8,647 bases of DNA from Candidatus Zhuqueibacterota bacterium (GCA_014729735.1 WJJN01000753.1:1-8647), one strand, 5' to 3'; positions 1 through 8,415 are shown, numbered from the stretch's first letter. The notes: generated by a model from the sequence alone, not told the origin. Translations and numbers: made by a program.

Positions 1-1
1 A

Positions 2-1021
2 CCGCATGTGACAACAAACTGGATTAGCCAATTAAGACAAATCCCGAAACGCGAAATCGTTCACAATATCACAGTCTATTATCCTCAGCTTTTTTATCTG
101 CCAAAAAAGATATCAAAAATGAGTCTCGGGATTTTTCTGTTTTTTCGTTTATTACCAATTGTTCGGCAATTACACAAAAGTCATAGATTCCAGATAATTC
201 ATGCATTTGGAGAATTTCCCGAAGGTTTTGCTGCGTATGCACTTTCCGCGCTATTTCGATTGCCCATTATTATCACTCATCGCCGCACTTTTACTTCAAA
301 TAAATTGAAAGAAAGCTATTTCTTAAAGAAAATTAATAGTTATATTATTAGTAATATTAATAGAAATATTACCTCAAGTGATGCATTAAGTAATCAAAGT
401 TCGAATTTCAGTGTTGTCGCGCCGGGAATCGATTTATTAAAATATCAATCTGTCGACAGATTGGAAATTAGAAAAAAACTCTGTTTATCAACCCAAAAGC
501 AAATATTGATATTCCGCGGTACTTTACTTCCGGAGAGCGGCATTAATTATCTGATCGATGCCTTTGAATTACTGGCAAAGAAAAATAAAAATCTTGTTCT
601 TTATATTATCGGCAGGGGGATTTTAAAAGATGCGCTAATCAGAAAAGTCAGTAATTTGAAGCTCGACAAATGCGTTACCATCAAAGATGATGTCGATGAT
701 AGAGCAGTGCCGCTTTGGCTTAATGCGGGCGATCTTTTTATTCTGCCGGGAATCAATGCCGAGTTTCCGGTGAACGCAATTAAAGCGCTCGCCTGCGGCA
801 CACCGGTCATCGCTTGCAAGTCAGAGATGACAAGCGAAATCGTTCCGGATTCAAAAATCGGGCTGCTGGCGAATCAGCGGGATTGTCAAGACCTGGCAAT
901 GAAAATCAAAATGGGGCTCGCAAGACGATGGAATCGAAAGTTATTGGTAAAACGAGCGCAAAAATATAATATCGATGATACAGTACAAAGAATTCAAGAT
1001 ATTTACGATAATTGCACATAA
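2..1021 (+). CDS. GT4-type glycosyltransferase, 5' end cut off by the window
   Basis: Probable GT-B fold glycosyltransferase of the GT4 (Glycos_transf_1) type, which moves a sugar from a nucleotide-sugar donor to a glycan or lipid acceptor at the cytoplasmic face of the membrane. The frame is open to the left edge. A GTG at 8 is the first possible start inside the window, but the protein there already sits in the middle of the N-terminal Rossmann domain, so roughly 50-70 residues are probably missing. Counting from that GTG: residues 61-72 (FQIIHAFGEFPEG) match the 'DiIHah...peG' strand-turn, 137-146 match the 'vapnGvD' interdomain linker, 169-186 (FRG...PESG...LIDAF) open the C-terminal domain, and 260-279 (LACGTPVIA...SEIV) is the family's closing motif. 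The donor-site residues are odd: the Lys of 'PEKG' is Ser177, and the two Glu of EX7E appear as Ala251 and Lys259. It may therefore be a divergent or inactive member. It converges on the next gene with a 3-base gap. Substrate unknown. Confidence 0.85.
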   Translation, partial: PHVTTNWISQLRQIPKREIVHNITVYYPQLFYLPKKISKMSLGIFLFFRLLPIVRQLHKSHRFQIIHAFGEFPEGFAAYALSALFRLPIIITHRRTFTSNKLKESYFLKKINSYIISNINRNITSSDALSNQSSNFSVVAPGIDLLKYQSVDRLEIRKKLCLSTQKQILIFRGTLLPESGINYLIDAFELLAKKNKNLVLYIIGRGILKDALIRKVSNLKLDKCVTIKDDVDDRAVPLWLNAGDLFILPGINAEFPVNAIKALACGTPVIACKSEMTSEIVPDSKIGLLANQRDCQDLAMKIKMGLARRWNRKLLVKRAQKYNIDDTVQRIQDIYDNCT

Positions 1022-1024
1022 ATA

Positions 1025-2650
1025 TCAATGAACAACGCCCACAAGGACCACAGACTGATCATTTCTCCGCAGCAGATGAAACTGTGCCGGTTCTGCGTCG
1101 GGCATGTTTTTACGATGTATCTTAACATCTACTCGAAGATAATTGTTTGCCTTTTCAAACAAGTACGGTGCAATGGGAAAATTAACAACAGCGCTATCGG
1201 ATGTTAGTATTGTCTCTTCGATGAGCCTGTTGTCGGAGTCATCGTAATAATTCATTTCATAACGTGTTTCCGGGAATTCATCCTGAAGCAGAATGCGTCC
1301 CATATCAGCTATGTGCAGATGGCTGTTTTTATAATCCAGAAATTCGGCAGGAGAGACCCGACAGAGAAAATAACGCAATATCTTATGGCGGCGCTTTAGC
1401 AATGTCTGAATGATGTACTCTTCTGCTTGCGGTTCCGGATAATTGGCTGCTTTTACCAAAGCTTTGATATGCTGCTCGGTGAGCGCTCCGATTTTTTTCG
1501 CAGCCCAGTAATCATCCTGCTGCTGACTCTTACGAATGGGCTGGTACGGGTGAGTCTCTTTCCATTTAGCAGGATCGAAAATATCCCCCTCAAAAGAGCC
1601 CACGGATTTCCATGATTTGTTATCGAGATTTTCCCAATCTTCCACGATCAATCCTATGGTGAACAGATTTTTCATGATATCATTAAAACTGAACAGATGG
1701 TTGTATCCTGCCCATAACCGCCGTGTGCGGGCAGCATGTGTTCCGAAAGCATCATCAAAATCGACCAGATAGTGTTTGATATATCCCTTATCTTTTTCTC
1801 CGACATACATATCTAATGTGTTGTCTGAACTAATGTCACACATATTTGTAAAAGCGCAAAATACGTGCAATGCACGCAGCACCCGCCTGTTTTCATGGGG
1901 AAAAAGATCGTTGGGATCATCAGGTCGAACACCCTGTGCAGGCGTTGGTCCCAACGGATACCCTTCAATGATCCGGCTTGAAATCGAGCGATAGTAACCA
2001 TTCACAGGACCCGCGACGCGAGAGAGAATTTGATCGATCTCTTTATCAGTCAAGATAATTTCGGGTCCTGCAATCAAATCTTCTCGCTTGAAATAAAAAG
2101 AATGATCTTCAGGAACATGATAGCCAAATCCCCAAAATAGCCGGTTCACGATAAACGAGGTTGTCGTGGCAATTCCGGGAAAATCCGGCGGATCGAATTT
2201 CAGTAAATAATAGATACCCCGACGATCACGAACGAAGAGCCGGGGATTCTGTTTGCGCTTTCGTACCCGGATAATTTTCAAAGGTGGCTGTGGCGGACCG
2301 TATTCCACAGGACCGTTCACTAATTCTTCAGGGGAAATATCCTGGAATCCAAGTCTGGGAATAAACCAGCTCGATGCTGGCACTTCATCCATCGAATTGA
2401 CATCCATCGACCGTTTGGAATCGCGGACAAAGCTGTGCTTAAGCCGCGGGAGTTCCGGCAATACGTTGGCATAGTAATCAAATCGTTCGTATTGCACGGA
2501 TTCCGGTGACGGAATGGGATGAATGTCATTGAAATACATCACCGGTTCGGCATCTTTAAATCGGAAACTATTCGATGCACATCCCGTGAGAAGGGCAGTT
2601 ATCAAAAAAATGCGAAATCGTTGTATTTTAAACATAAATGAAAACATCAT
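1025..2650 (-). CDS. Lipoprotein with HipA/PI4K-like kinase-fold motifs
   Basis: A 541-residue protein of no named family that I know. Residues 1-24 are a lipoprotein signal: Lys/Arg-containing n-region, hydrophobic IFLITALLTGC, with Cys24 as the lipidated residue. No other membrane segment is visible. Residues 124-151 read as three beta strands ending in YYLLK, with Lys151 as the likely ATP-binding Lys. A helix and the 'GYHVPED' segment (176-182) follow. Residues 254-280 hold an Arg-rich helix and then D272-x4-N277, the spacing of the kinase HxDxxxxN catalytic loop. VDFDD at 296-300 is a DFG-like metal site 20 residues later, a spacing close to that in HipA. This pattern suggests a protein kinase-like fold outside the cytoplasm; no activity can be claimed. 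No Glu is visible in the helix at 160-172 to pair with Lys151. The tail (about 480-541) looks beta-rich. The start overlaps the upstream barrel gene by ATGA. The start reads ATGATG with a weak ribosome site; Met6 is a possible alternative that keeps the signal peptide. Confidence 0.85.
   Translation of the reverse strand: MMFSFMFKIQRFRIFLITALLTGCASNSFRFKDAEPVMYFNDIHPIPSPESVQYERFDYYANVLPELPRLKHSFVRDSKRSMDVNSMDEVPASSWFIPRLGFQDISPEELVNGPVEYGPPQPPLKIIRVRKRKQNPRLFVRDRRGIYYLLKFDPPDFPGIATTTSFIVNRLFWGFGYHVPEDHSFYFKREDLIAGPEIILTDKEIDQILSRVAGPVNGYYRSISSRIIEGYPLGPTPAQGVRPDDPNDLFPHENRRVLRALHVFCAFTNMCDISSDNTLDMYVGEKDKGYIKHYLVDFDDAFGTHAARTRRLWAGYNHLFSFNDIMKNLFTIGLIVEDWENLDNKSWKSVGSFEGDIFDPAKWKETHPYQPIRKSQQQDDYWAAKKIGALTEQHIKALVKAANYPEPQAEEYIIQTLLKRRHKILRYFLCRVSPAEFLDYKNSHLHIADMGRILLQDEFPETRYEMNYYDDSDNRLIEETILTSDSAVVNFPIAPYLFEKANNYLRVDVKIHRKNMPDAEPAQFHLLRRNDQSVVLVGVVH
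2647..2650 (-). other. ATGA stop/start overlap, barrel gene to lipoprotein gene
   Basis: On the minus strand the lipoprotein ATG and the barrel TGA overlap as ATGA. No strong ribosome-binding site precedes it, so re-initiation after the barrel gene is the likely route. This ties the amounts of the two envelope proteins together. Confidence 0.8.
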
Positions 2651-4068
2651 TCGGATCGACCATTTAGCAGAGCTGTAATTCCTATTTTCAGTGCAAGATC
2701 GATCCCTTCAGAACCATAGGCAATCGATGCTCTTGCCAGTTCACCATCCAGACCATGAAAATCCACTCCGATTCCCGCTGCCCACGGTGCATTTTTAAAA
2801 GTCAGTTTTGTCAATGAGTTTGCGACCATCAGATAATCCAGAAACAGATGTGCTCCGAGATTAAACGACAGAGGATATTGATATTCAATCGAAGGCAGCA
2901 GAGAGTATTTATCAATTCTCAATAGCTTTCTTTTAGAAACTCCCCGGTAAAGCGGCTGCGTCGGATAATCCGAAAATGCAACAGGAATGGATTCATCAAG
3001 ATTTTCCAGCTTGTGAAAGATCAGCCGCGGGACGATGAACCGATTTTGCTGAATGACCGGGATATTCGCAAACACATCGAGTCCCATTTTGAGGTATCGG
3101 CTATCATCCTGCTTTATGCCATGGGAGAAACCGAGATAGCTTTCGAGCATCCAGCCGGGTGACATGTAAACGTCTTTTTCACGTGTGTCGTAACGCAGAG
3201 AAAGCTCATTATAAAATTGAGTCAACGGATGCTGGAAACCAGGCAGCTTCTGAATATCGAATGAATCCATAATATCGCCTTCGCTGACAAGCGTGCCTTC
3301 CAGATCGAATGCATTTTTGTGCACACGTTTCTGATAATTATGTGTGAGGAAAAACTGCCATTTCGGGAAAGGCTGCATGCCGATCAAAAATTCCACTTTC
3401 CAGCGCTGCTGAAAATAAACACCATGATCGCTCGCAGGATTGCTCAAAAAATGACTCCGCGAATCGGAATCAGGAAAGTTCCCAATGCCATAGTAGATAT
3501 GGTCATCATCATAGCTTCTTAAGCCGGATAGCGAAACCACCCAGATTTGATTTGCGCGCTGAATTTGATGTGATACGAATCCCTCGACCTGATATTTTGC
3601 TTCACCGGCATATTCTCCTTCGATTGCTGCATCCCAGTTTTTGTAAATATAAAAAAAGCTCAAGCCTCCCCGAGGTCTGAAGCCTGATGCCACATCTGCT
3701 GTGGGATACCAGCCCATTGTTTTTTCTTCATTAAAAAAGAAATTTTCGATATTTGTGATGAATTTCGGGTCATTGAATAGCTTGAATCCATAACCCGAAG
3801 CATATCGAATTCCATACTGAATTTGCTTTGGAATAAACAGTGCTTTTTGACTGAGCCATCGAAATGGATTGAAGCCGGCGGATTCATCCCGCTCGATGCC
3901 GCGCAAGTACATATATGCATTTTTAGGATTATAAAGAGAATCCGCGGAAATGGAACGGGTTACGGCGGTTTGCTGGGGAAACGCCGGCGTGTAAAACAAA
4001 GACATCCATGTGATAAGAAGCAGGGATCTAATTTGGCGTTTAATTTTCATTGAACAGTTGAATCTCAT
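2647..4068 (-). CDS. POTRA-less Omp85/BamA-superfamily outer-membrane barrel
   Basis: A 473-residue outer-membrane protein resembling the C-terminal bacterial surface antigen (D15/Omp85) barrel. Residues 7-33 form a Sec signal peptide (KIKR n-region, LLLIT...SLFY core, cleavage probably near AFPQQ). From about 115 on, the protein is rich in alternating aromatic and polar strands with Gly/Asp turns. Superfamily-like signatures include LSLRYDTRE (289-297), 'YRG' at 374-376 standing where the VRGF/Y motif of the inward L6 loop is expected, EYQYPL (395-400), HLFLDYL (407-413) and the closing strand near 455-467. The region before the barrel (about 34-115) is too short for a POTRA array, and none is seen, so it is unlikely to be BamA or TamA proper. 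It may transport or anchor a partner, or act as a porin. The start ATG overlaps the kinase stop codon (TAATG) and is preceded by purine-rich AGAGAAG. Met7 is a less favoured start. The gene runs 4 bases into the lipoprotein gene, which is probably its partner. Confidence 0.8.
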   Translation of the reverse strand: MRFNCSMKIKRQIRSLLLITWMSLFYTPAFPQQTAVTRSISADSLYNPKNAYMYLRGIERDESAGFNPFRWLSQKALFIPKQIQYGIRYASGYGFKLFNDPKFITNIENFFFNEEKTMGWYPTADVASGFRPRGGLSFFYIYKNWDAAIEGEYAGEAKYQVEGFVSHQIQRANQIWVVSLSGLRSYDDDHIYYGIGNFPDSDSRSHFLSNPASDHGVYFQQRWKVEFLIGMQPFPKWQFFLTHNYQKRVHKNAFDLEGTLVSEGDIMDSFDIQKLPGFQHPLTQFYNELSLRYDTREKDVYMSPGWMLESYLGFSHGIKQDDSRYLKMGLDVFANIPVIQQNRFIVPRLIFHKLENLDESIPVAFSDYPTQPLYRGVSKRKLLRIDKYSLLPSIEYQYPLSFNLGAHLFLDYLMVANSLTKLTFKNAPWAAGIGVDFHGLDGELARASIAYGSEGIDLALKIGITALLNGRSE

Positions 4069-4070
4069 TA
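4066..4070 (-). other. TAATG stop/start overlap, kinase gene to barrel gene
   Basis: On the minus strand the kinase TAA and the barrel ATG share one base. A purine-rich AGAGAAG lies just upstream, inside the kinase's last codons. This supports the chosen barrel start and predicts translational coupling within one mRNA. Confidence 0.8.
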
Positions 4071-7000
4071 CTTCTCTTTTGATTTTAATCTGTCACCCAA
4101 ATCGCTTGGTAAAATGAGTGTAAAGGTCGTTCCAACGTCGATTTCACTTTCCACTTCGATGTCGCCGTAATGGTCTTTCATAATTTGATAGCAAATAGAC
4201 AATCCAAGTCCAGTACCGATACGAACGCCTTTTGTGGTAAATCCCGGGTCGAAAATTTTATGGAGATTTTCTTTGGAAATGCCGCTACCGTTATCACGAA
4301 TTTTGATATAGATTTTTTTATCTTTCAGAAAAGTGGTGACCTCGATTTCACCTTTATCCGAAATTGCCTGCGCTGCATTGATGAGAATATTTAAAAACAC
4401 CTGGTTCAAATGACCTGGATAACAGGCGATTTTAGGAAGATCGCCATAATTTTTAATGATATTAACATTATGTTTGATTTCATGATAAATAAGCGCAAGA
4501 GTATCGTCCAGACCTTCATGAATATCGACTTCCTTTAACTCAGCTTCATCCAGCCTGGCAAAACTCCGCAATCGGCGCACAATATTTACGACTCGCTCAG
4601 TGCCAGAGCGAATGACAGTATTTGCATTTTCAATTGCCTGAAATGTTTTACTCAGGGTGGCATTGTTTTCCAGAATATCGGAATAATTATGCTGCAATTC
4701 AGATTTCATCTTGTCAAATGCACGGACCAAGGTATTGTGCATGCTTTTTACAGCACCGGTCGGTGTATTTATCTCGTGCGCAATACCGGCGACGAGCATT
4801 CCGAGCGATGCCATTTTTTCGGTTTGAACCAGTTGCGCCTGTGCAGTACGCAGTTCCTGATTCGTTTTTTCAAGATTTTCCATGACCTTTTTAAGTTCAG
4901 TCAGGTCATGTGCAATACCAATACTTTCGATGATTTCGCCATCTTCGTCCAGAATATTGGTGGAATGGGTTGTGAACCAGCGAATATGCCCGTCTTTGTG
5001 AATGATCCGGTATTCAAATTCGACCTGCTTCATTTTTTTTCTGGAAAACTCAAGCCATTTTTGCCAGGTTTTTTTGAAATCATCGGGATGGATCAAGCCT
5101 TCCATTGTTTTGCCCAAAAAGTCACTTTCATCATAGCCGCTCAATTGTTTGAATTGCGGCGACAAATAAGTGAATGTGCCGTCCGGTTTCATCGAATAAA
5201 TGACATCATGAGCATTTTCGACGAGCGATCGAAATCTGGCTTCGCTGACTTTCAAGGCATCGGCGGCTGAGCGCCGCGAAATGTAACTGCCGATCATCTC
5301 GGAGGCAGTTTTCAGCAGCCGTATATCTTCCTTATTCCAGGATTGATCGGATTGCACATTATCGAATCCGATGAAGCCGAACCAGTTATTATCCATCATT
5401 ATCGGCAATACCAGGATCGAAAGTACATTTTTCGATGACAGCATTTCTTTCTCGCCTTCCGGAAAATTTTTGACTTTGCCGGAAATTTTATCTCCGCGGG
5501 ACAGAATTTTCTGCCATCGCTGGAATCCATTTTTGTAAGGAATATGTGCCGGAGATGGTTTTTCAATGTCCGAATCCACATTCGCAGCGCTGGTTTCGTA
5601 TAGTTTGCGCATGCTCAATTTATCGGCTGAATGTTCGAAATTTTCATAAATATATACACGTCCAGCGTTTGCAGCTTCACGCAGCCCCTCGATTGCACTG
5701 ACCAGCGCTTTGCTCATATTGTCGTATTTCAATAATGCCTGGGAACAGGCAGCCAGACCTTCCTCGTAACGTAGTCTGGTCGCCGTGGATTTCTCAGCGT
5801 AAATGCGCTCATTAATTTCCTCGAGCAGCGCCTCATTTGTTTTTGCCAGCTCTGCCGTACGTTCTTTGACACGGATTTCCAGTTGATCCCGTGCTTTTTT
5901 CAATTCTTCCCGCGCCCGTTTTTGCTCCGTTATATCCCGGACGATTGACAGAACTTCCTCCTTGCCACTAACGACGATCCGTGCTTCAAAATCGCGCATC
6001 TTTTCTTTATGCGGCAGTTGATACTCGAAGATCTGCATCGTATTCTTCGCTAAAGCTTTATTGATATGGATGAGAGTTTGTTTTGCTAGTTGTGGCGGCA
6101 ACGTATCGCAAATATTTTTACCAACGACTTCTTCCTGAGGAATTGCAAGAAAACTTCCCTCCGGCGAGTGATACGCCAGATAAGTTCCGTCCTTGTCGAG
6201 ACGGAAAATAAGATCCGGAATTGCATTCAATAGCGCCCGGTTATGTGCCTCACTGGTTCTTAGCGCAGCTTCAGTCTGTTTCCGTTCCGAAATTTCCGCC
6301 CGTAGCGCTTCATTTACCTCAGCCAGTTCCTTTGTTCGTTCCTGAACGCGTTTTTCCAGTTCCTCATGTGATCGGCGTAATGTTTCCTCCGCTAATTTGA
6401 TTTTTGTGATGTCACTGAAAATCCATACCTTACCCAATAGTTGCTCGTCTTCGTCGCGTACCGGTCCGGAAAACAACGAGATATAGCGGGGCGTCTCTCC
6501 CTTTACCCGACAGGCATTTCGATAAATCTCCGCAGCATCCATTTGTTTCGCCATTACACGCTCGGTCTCCGCAGATAATTCGCTCACACGCTTTTTGAAT
6601 CTGCCAGTATCTTCAAACATCGGTTCTATTTTTTCTGTGAAATAACTGAACGGTTTATTCAAAATGTCAGTAATCCTAAGACCGAAATAAGTTTTCAATT
6701 GTTTGTTAGTAGTGATAATATTGCCTTCCGAATTCACCATTACTATCACATAATCGGAAGAATCAAGAATTGCCTGCAATTCCCGCTTGCTCCGCGTAAG
6801 TTCTGTCAGCAATTTTTGGCTTTCTGCGTTCTTTTCTTCCAGCTCTTCCTGAATCGCGAGCATGTCTATATTGGCGCGGGCTAAATCGATAGTTGCTTTT
6901 TCAAGATCTTCTGCTTTTGACCGCAATTTATCGTTTGTCTGCCGCAGTGACTCGGTGCGTGCTTTCACTCGTGCTTCAAGGGACTGATATGAACGAATAT

Positions 7001-8315
7001 TATCAAGAGCCAATCCGATCATGTTGGCAAACATTTCAAATCGGGCAATATTCTGGCGATCCATATGTGGATTGATATTAATATTGCCTGCCTCGATGAA
7101 TCCTGCAAAGTCGCCTTTGACCAGGAATGGCGCCGCAATATAATGATTGGGGATTTCCGATAATCGAGAAAAAACATCAATTGATTTTATTTTGTCAGGA
7201 TCATCCAGAAAAATAGTCCTGCGTGCATCAATTGAATCGACGACTCCTGATGGGGGAGACGCATTGTCTTTTCTCAAATTCTCAAAATAGTCAATGGTCG
7301 ACATGGAGATTTGCTGATCGCAGTAAAAAGAATGCAGGCGGTATTCATTTTCCTCTTTCAAGTAGACAGCCGAAATTTCGTACTGAAGTCCCTGTGCCAG
7401 TAACGCCGGTGCTTTTTCGATCAGCGTATGTTCATCATAAATTCTGGAGAACTGGTTTGCTACTGCATTTAGCGCAGCCAACTGGATATTTGAAACTTCC
7501 AGCCGCTCGGTTCGTTCCTGTACCCGGTCTTCTAATTCCTGAGAATGCTTTTCAAGTGCCTGTTGCATTTTTTTACGATCTGTAATTTCGAATGCAATAC
7601 CTATATTCCGAATGGTTTCACTGCTGTCGTAAAACAACCGACGCCGCAACTCAAAATCTTTTATTGCTCCGGATTTTGTAATGAACCGGATTTCCAGCGA
7701 AATTAGATCTTTATTTTTAGAAGAAGTTAAATCGAAAGCCTTTTTGATTGTCGGTCTGTCTTCTTCATAAACTATGTCGAGAAACGATCGTCCGACAAGT
7801 TCATCGGGTTCATACCCGAGAATCGAATGAACAGCCGGACTTATTCGAATAAACCTGTCGTCAGAATCCAATGAAAAAATAATATCCGGCACATTTTCGA
7901 TCAGCGTTTTTAAAGTACTTTCCGAATCCCGCAATTCCCGCTTCAGCCTGAATTTTTCGATTGCCTGTTCGATTGTCAGTACGATGTCATTGATTTCAAA
8001 GGGCTTCAGGGCAAAATGATAAGCTCCTTGTTGCATTGCCTTCACTGCAAGCGGAATGCTTCCGTGTCCGGTGAGGATTATGAAAGGAATATCGGCATTC
8101 AATTTCTGGATTTCGGTGAGCACCTGTAATCCGTCCATCTGCGGCATATTCAAATCGCACAGCACCACATCGATATCTCGTTTTCGAAAAATCCGCAATC
8201 CTTCTTTGCCCGAAGCCGCCGCGAAAACATTGAAATTCCGTGACTCGAGCAGAGATGTAAATTCGGTGCGTTGAGCATCGTCATCTTCGATATATAAAAT
8301 ATTTGTCAAACCCAT
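4068..8315 (-). CDS. Multi-sensor hybrid histidine kinase, REC-PAS-GAF-PAS-PAS-GAF-PAS-HisKA-HATPase
   Basis: A 1415-residue soluble sensor kinase; no signal peptide or membrane segment is visible. Domains in order: receiver 3-122 (acidic DDD at 11-13, phosphoacceptor Asp54 in CDLNMPQMDG, Thr82, Lys104); PAS about 135-248; GAF about 277-440; PAS about 513-638; PAS about 690-798; GAF about 845-1015; PAS with PAC about 1022-1142; HisKA about 1160-1255 with His1180 in GIAHEINTPTG; HATPase about 1265-1404 with N-box N1309/N1313, DNGSGI (1341-1346), FDPGFTTK (1355-1362) and GTGLGLSI (1367-1374). All catalytic boxes are intact. Coiled-coil linkers carry four copies of an 'RVxERTxxL' signalling helix. 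HEINTPTG points to the HPK4-like kinase class. The receiver at the N terminus, not the C terminus, suggests that another kinase feeds into it or that it tunes its own activity. It is the first gene of the operon and overlaps the barrel gene by one base. The start is set by the receiver N terminus; only a weak AGG lies upstream. The signal sensed is unknown. Confidence 0.96.
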   Translation of the reverse strand: MGLTNILYIEDDDAQRTEFTSLLESRNFNVFAAASGKEGLRIFRKRDIDVVLCDLNMPQMDGLQVLTEIQKLNADIPFIILTGHGSIPLAVKAMQQGAYHFALKPFEINDIVLTIEQAIEKFRLKRELRDSESTLKTLIENVPDIIFSLDSDDRFIRISPAVHSILGYEPDELVGRSFLDIVYEEDRPTIKKAFDLTSSKNKDLISLEIRFITKSGAIKDFELRRRLFYDSSETIRNIGIAFEITDRKKMQQALEKHSQELEDRVQERTERLEVSNIQLAALNAVANQFSRIYDEHTLIEKAPALLAQGLQYEISAVYLKEENEYRLHSFYCDQQISMSTIDYFENLRKDNASPPSGVVDSIDARRTIFLDDPDKIKSIDVFSRLSEIPNHYIAAPFLVKGDFAGFIEAGNININPHMDRQNIARFEMFANMIGLALDNIRSYQSLEARVKARTESLRQTNDKLRSKAEDLEKATIDLARANIDMLAIQEELEEKNAESQKLLTELTRSKRELQAILDSSDYVIVMVNSEGNIITTNKQLKTYFGLRITDILNKPFSYFTEKIEPMFEDTGRFKKRVSELSAETERVMAKQMDAAEIYRNACRVKGETPRYISLFSGPVRDEDEQLLGKVWIFSDITKIKLAEETLRRSHEELEKRVQERTKELAEVNEALRAEISERKQTEAALRTSEAHNRALLNAIPDLIFRLDKDGTYLAYHSPEGSFLAIPQEEVVGKNICDTLPPQLAKQTLIHINKALAKNTMQIFEYQLPHKEKMRDFEARIVVSGKEEVLSIVRDITEQKRAREELKKARDQLEIRVKERTAELAKTNEALLEEINERIYAEKSTATRLRYEEGLAACSQALLKYDNMSKALVSAIEGLREAANAGRVYIYENFEHSADKLSMRKLYETSAANVDSDIEKPSPAHIPYKNGFQRWQKILSRGDKISGKVKNFPEGEKEMLSSKNVLSILVLPIMMDNNWFGFIGFDNVQSDQSWNKEDIRLLKTASEMIGSYISRRSAADALKVSEARFRSLVENAHDVIYSMKPDGTFTYLSPQFKQLSGYDESDFLGKTMEGLIHPDDFKKTWQKWLEFSRKKMKQVEFEYRIIHKDGHIRWFTTHSTNILDEDGEIIESIGIAHDLTELKKVMENLEKTNQELRTAQAQLVQTEKMASLGMLVAGIAHEINTPTGAVKSMHNTLVRAFDKMKSELQHNYSDILENNATLSKTFQAIENANTVIRSGTERVVNIVRRLRSFARLDEAELKEVDIHEGLDDTLALIYHEIKHNVNIIKNYGDLPKIACYPGHLNQVFLNILINAAQAISDKGEIEVTTFLKDKKIYIKIRDNGSGISKENLHKIFDPGFTTKGVRIGTGLGLSICYQIMKDHYGDIEVESEIDVGTTFTLILPSDLGDRLKSKEK

Positions 8316-8395
8316 TGCCTGTATATCATTTTAAATTTGATTAGTCCTTAAAATACTAAAATTTTCTTGCAAAAACAACTCAAAAAGAATCTAAC

Positions 8396-8415
8396 AATCC
8401 CTGACTTCCGGGATT
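8396..8415. repeat. Short perfect inverted repeat, possible operator
   Basis: AATCCC and GGGATT form perfect 6-base arms around an 8-base centre, about 80 bases upstream of the kinase start. No T-run follows directly on either strand, so it is a poor intrinsic terminator. It could be an operator or a small RNA hairpin in the operon leader, or chance. Confidence 0.35.

Noticed and set aside
4689..5270. 193-codon open frame on the + strand
   Set aside because: It lies wholly antisense to the kinase PAS4-HisKA region; its protein is a mirror of that coding sequence, with no family resemblance.
7223..7585. 120-codon open frame on the + strand
   Set aside because: Antisense shadow of the first GAF domain and its linker in the kinase gene.
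8353..8383. TTGAGT/TAGTAT as the operon promoter on the - strand
   Set aside because: Both boxes match the consensus at only 4 of 6 positions and the spacer is 19 bases; too weak in AT-rich DNA to annotate.
8371..8415. Inverted repeat followed on the - strand by T-rich sequence, as a terminator for a gene to the right
   Set aside because: The stem is only 6 bases and the T-run starts about 10 bases after it, which does not fit an intrinsic terminator.
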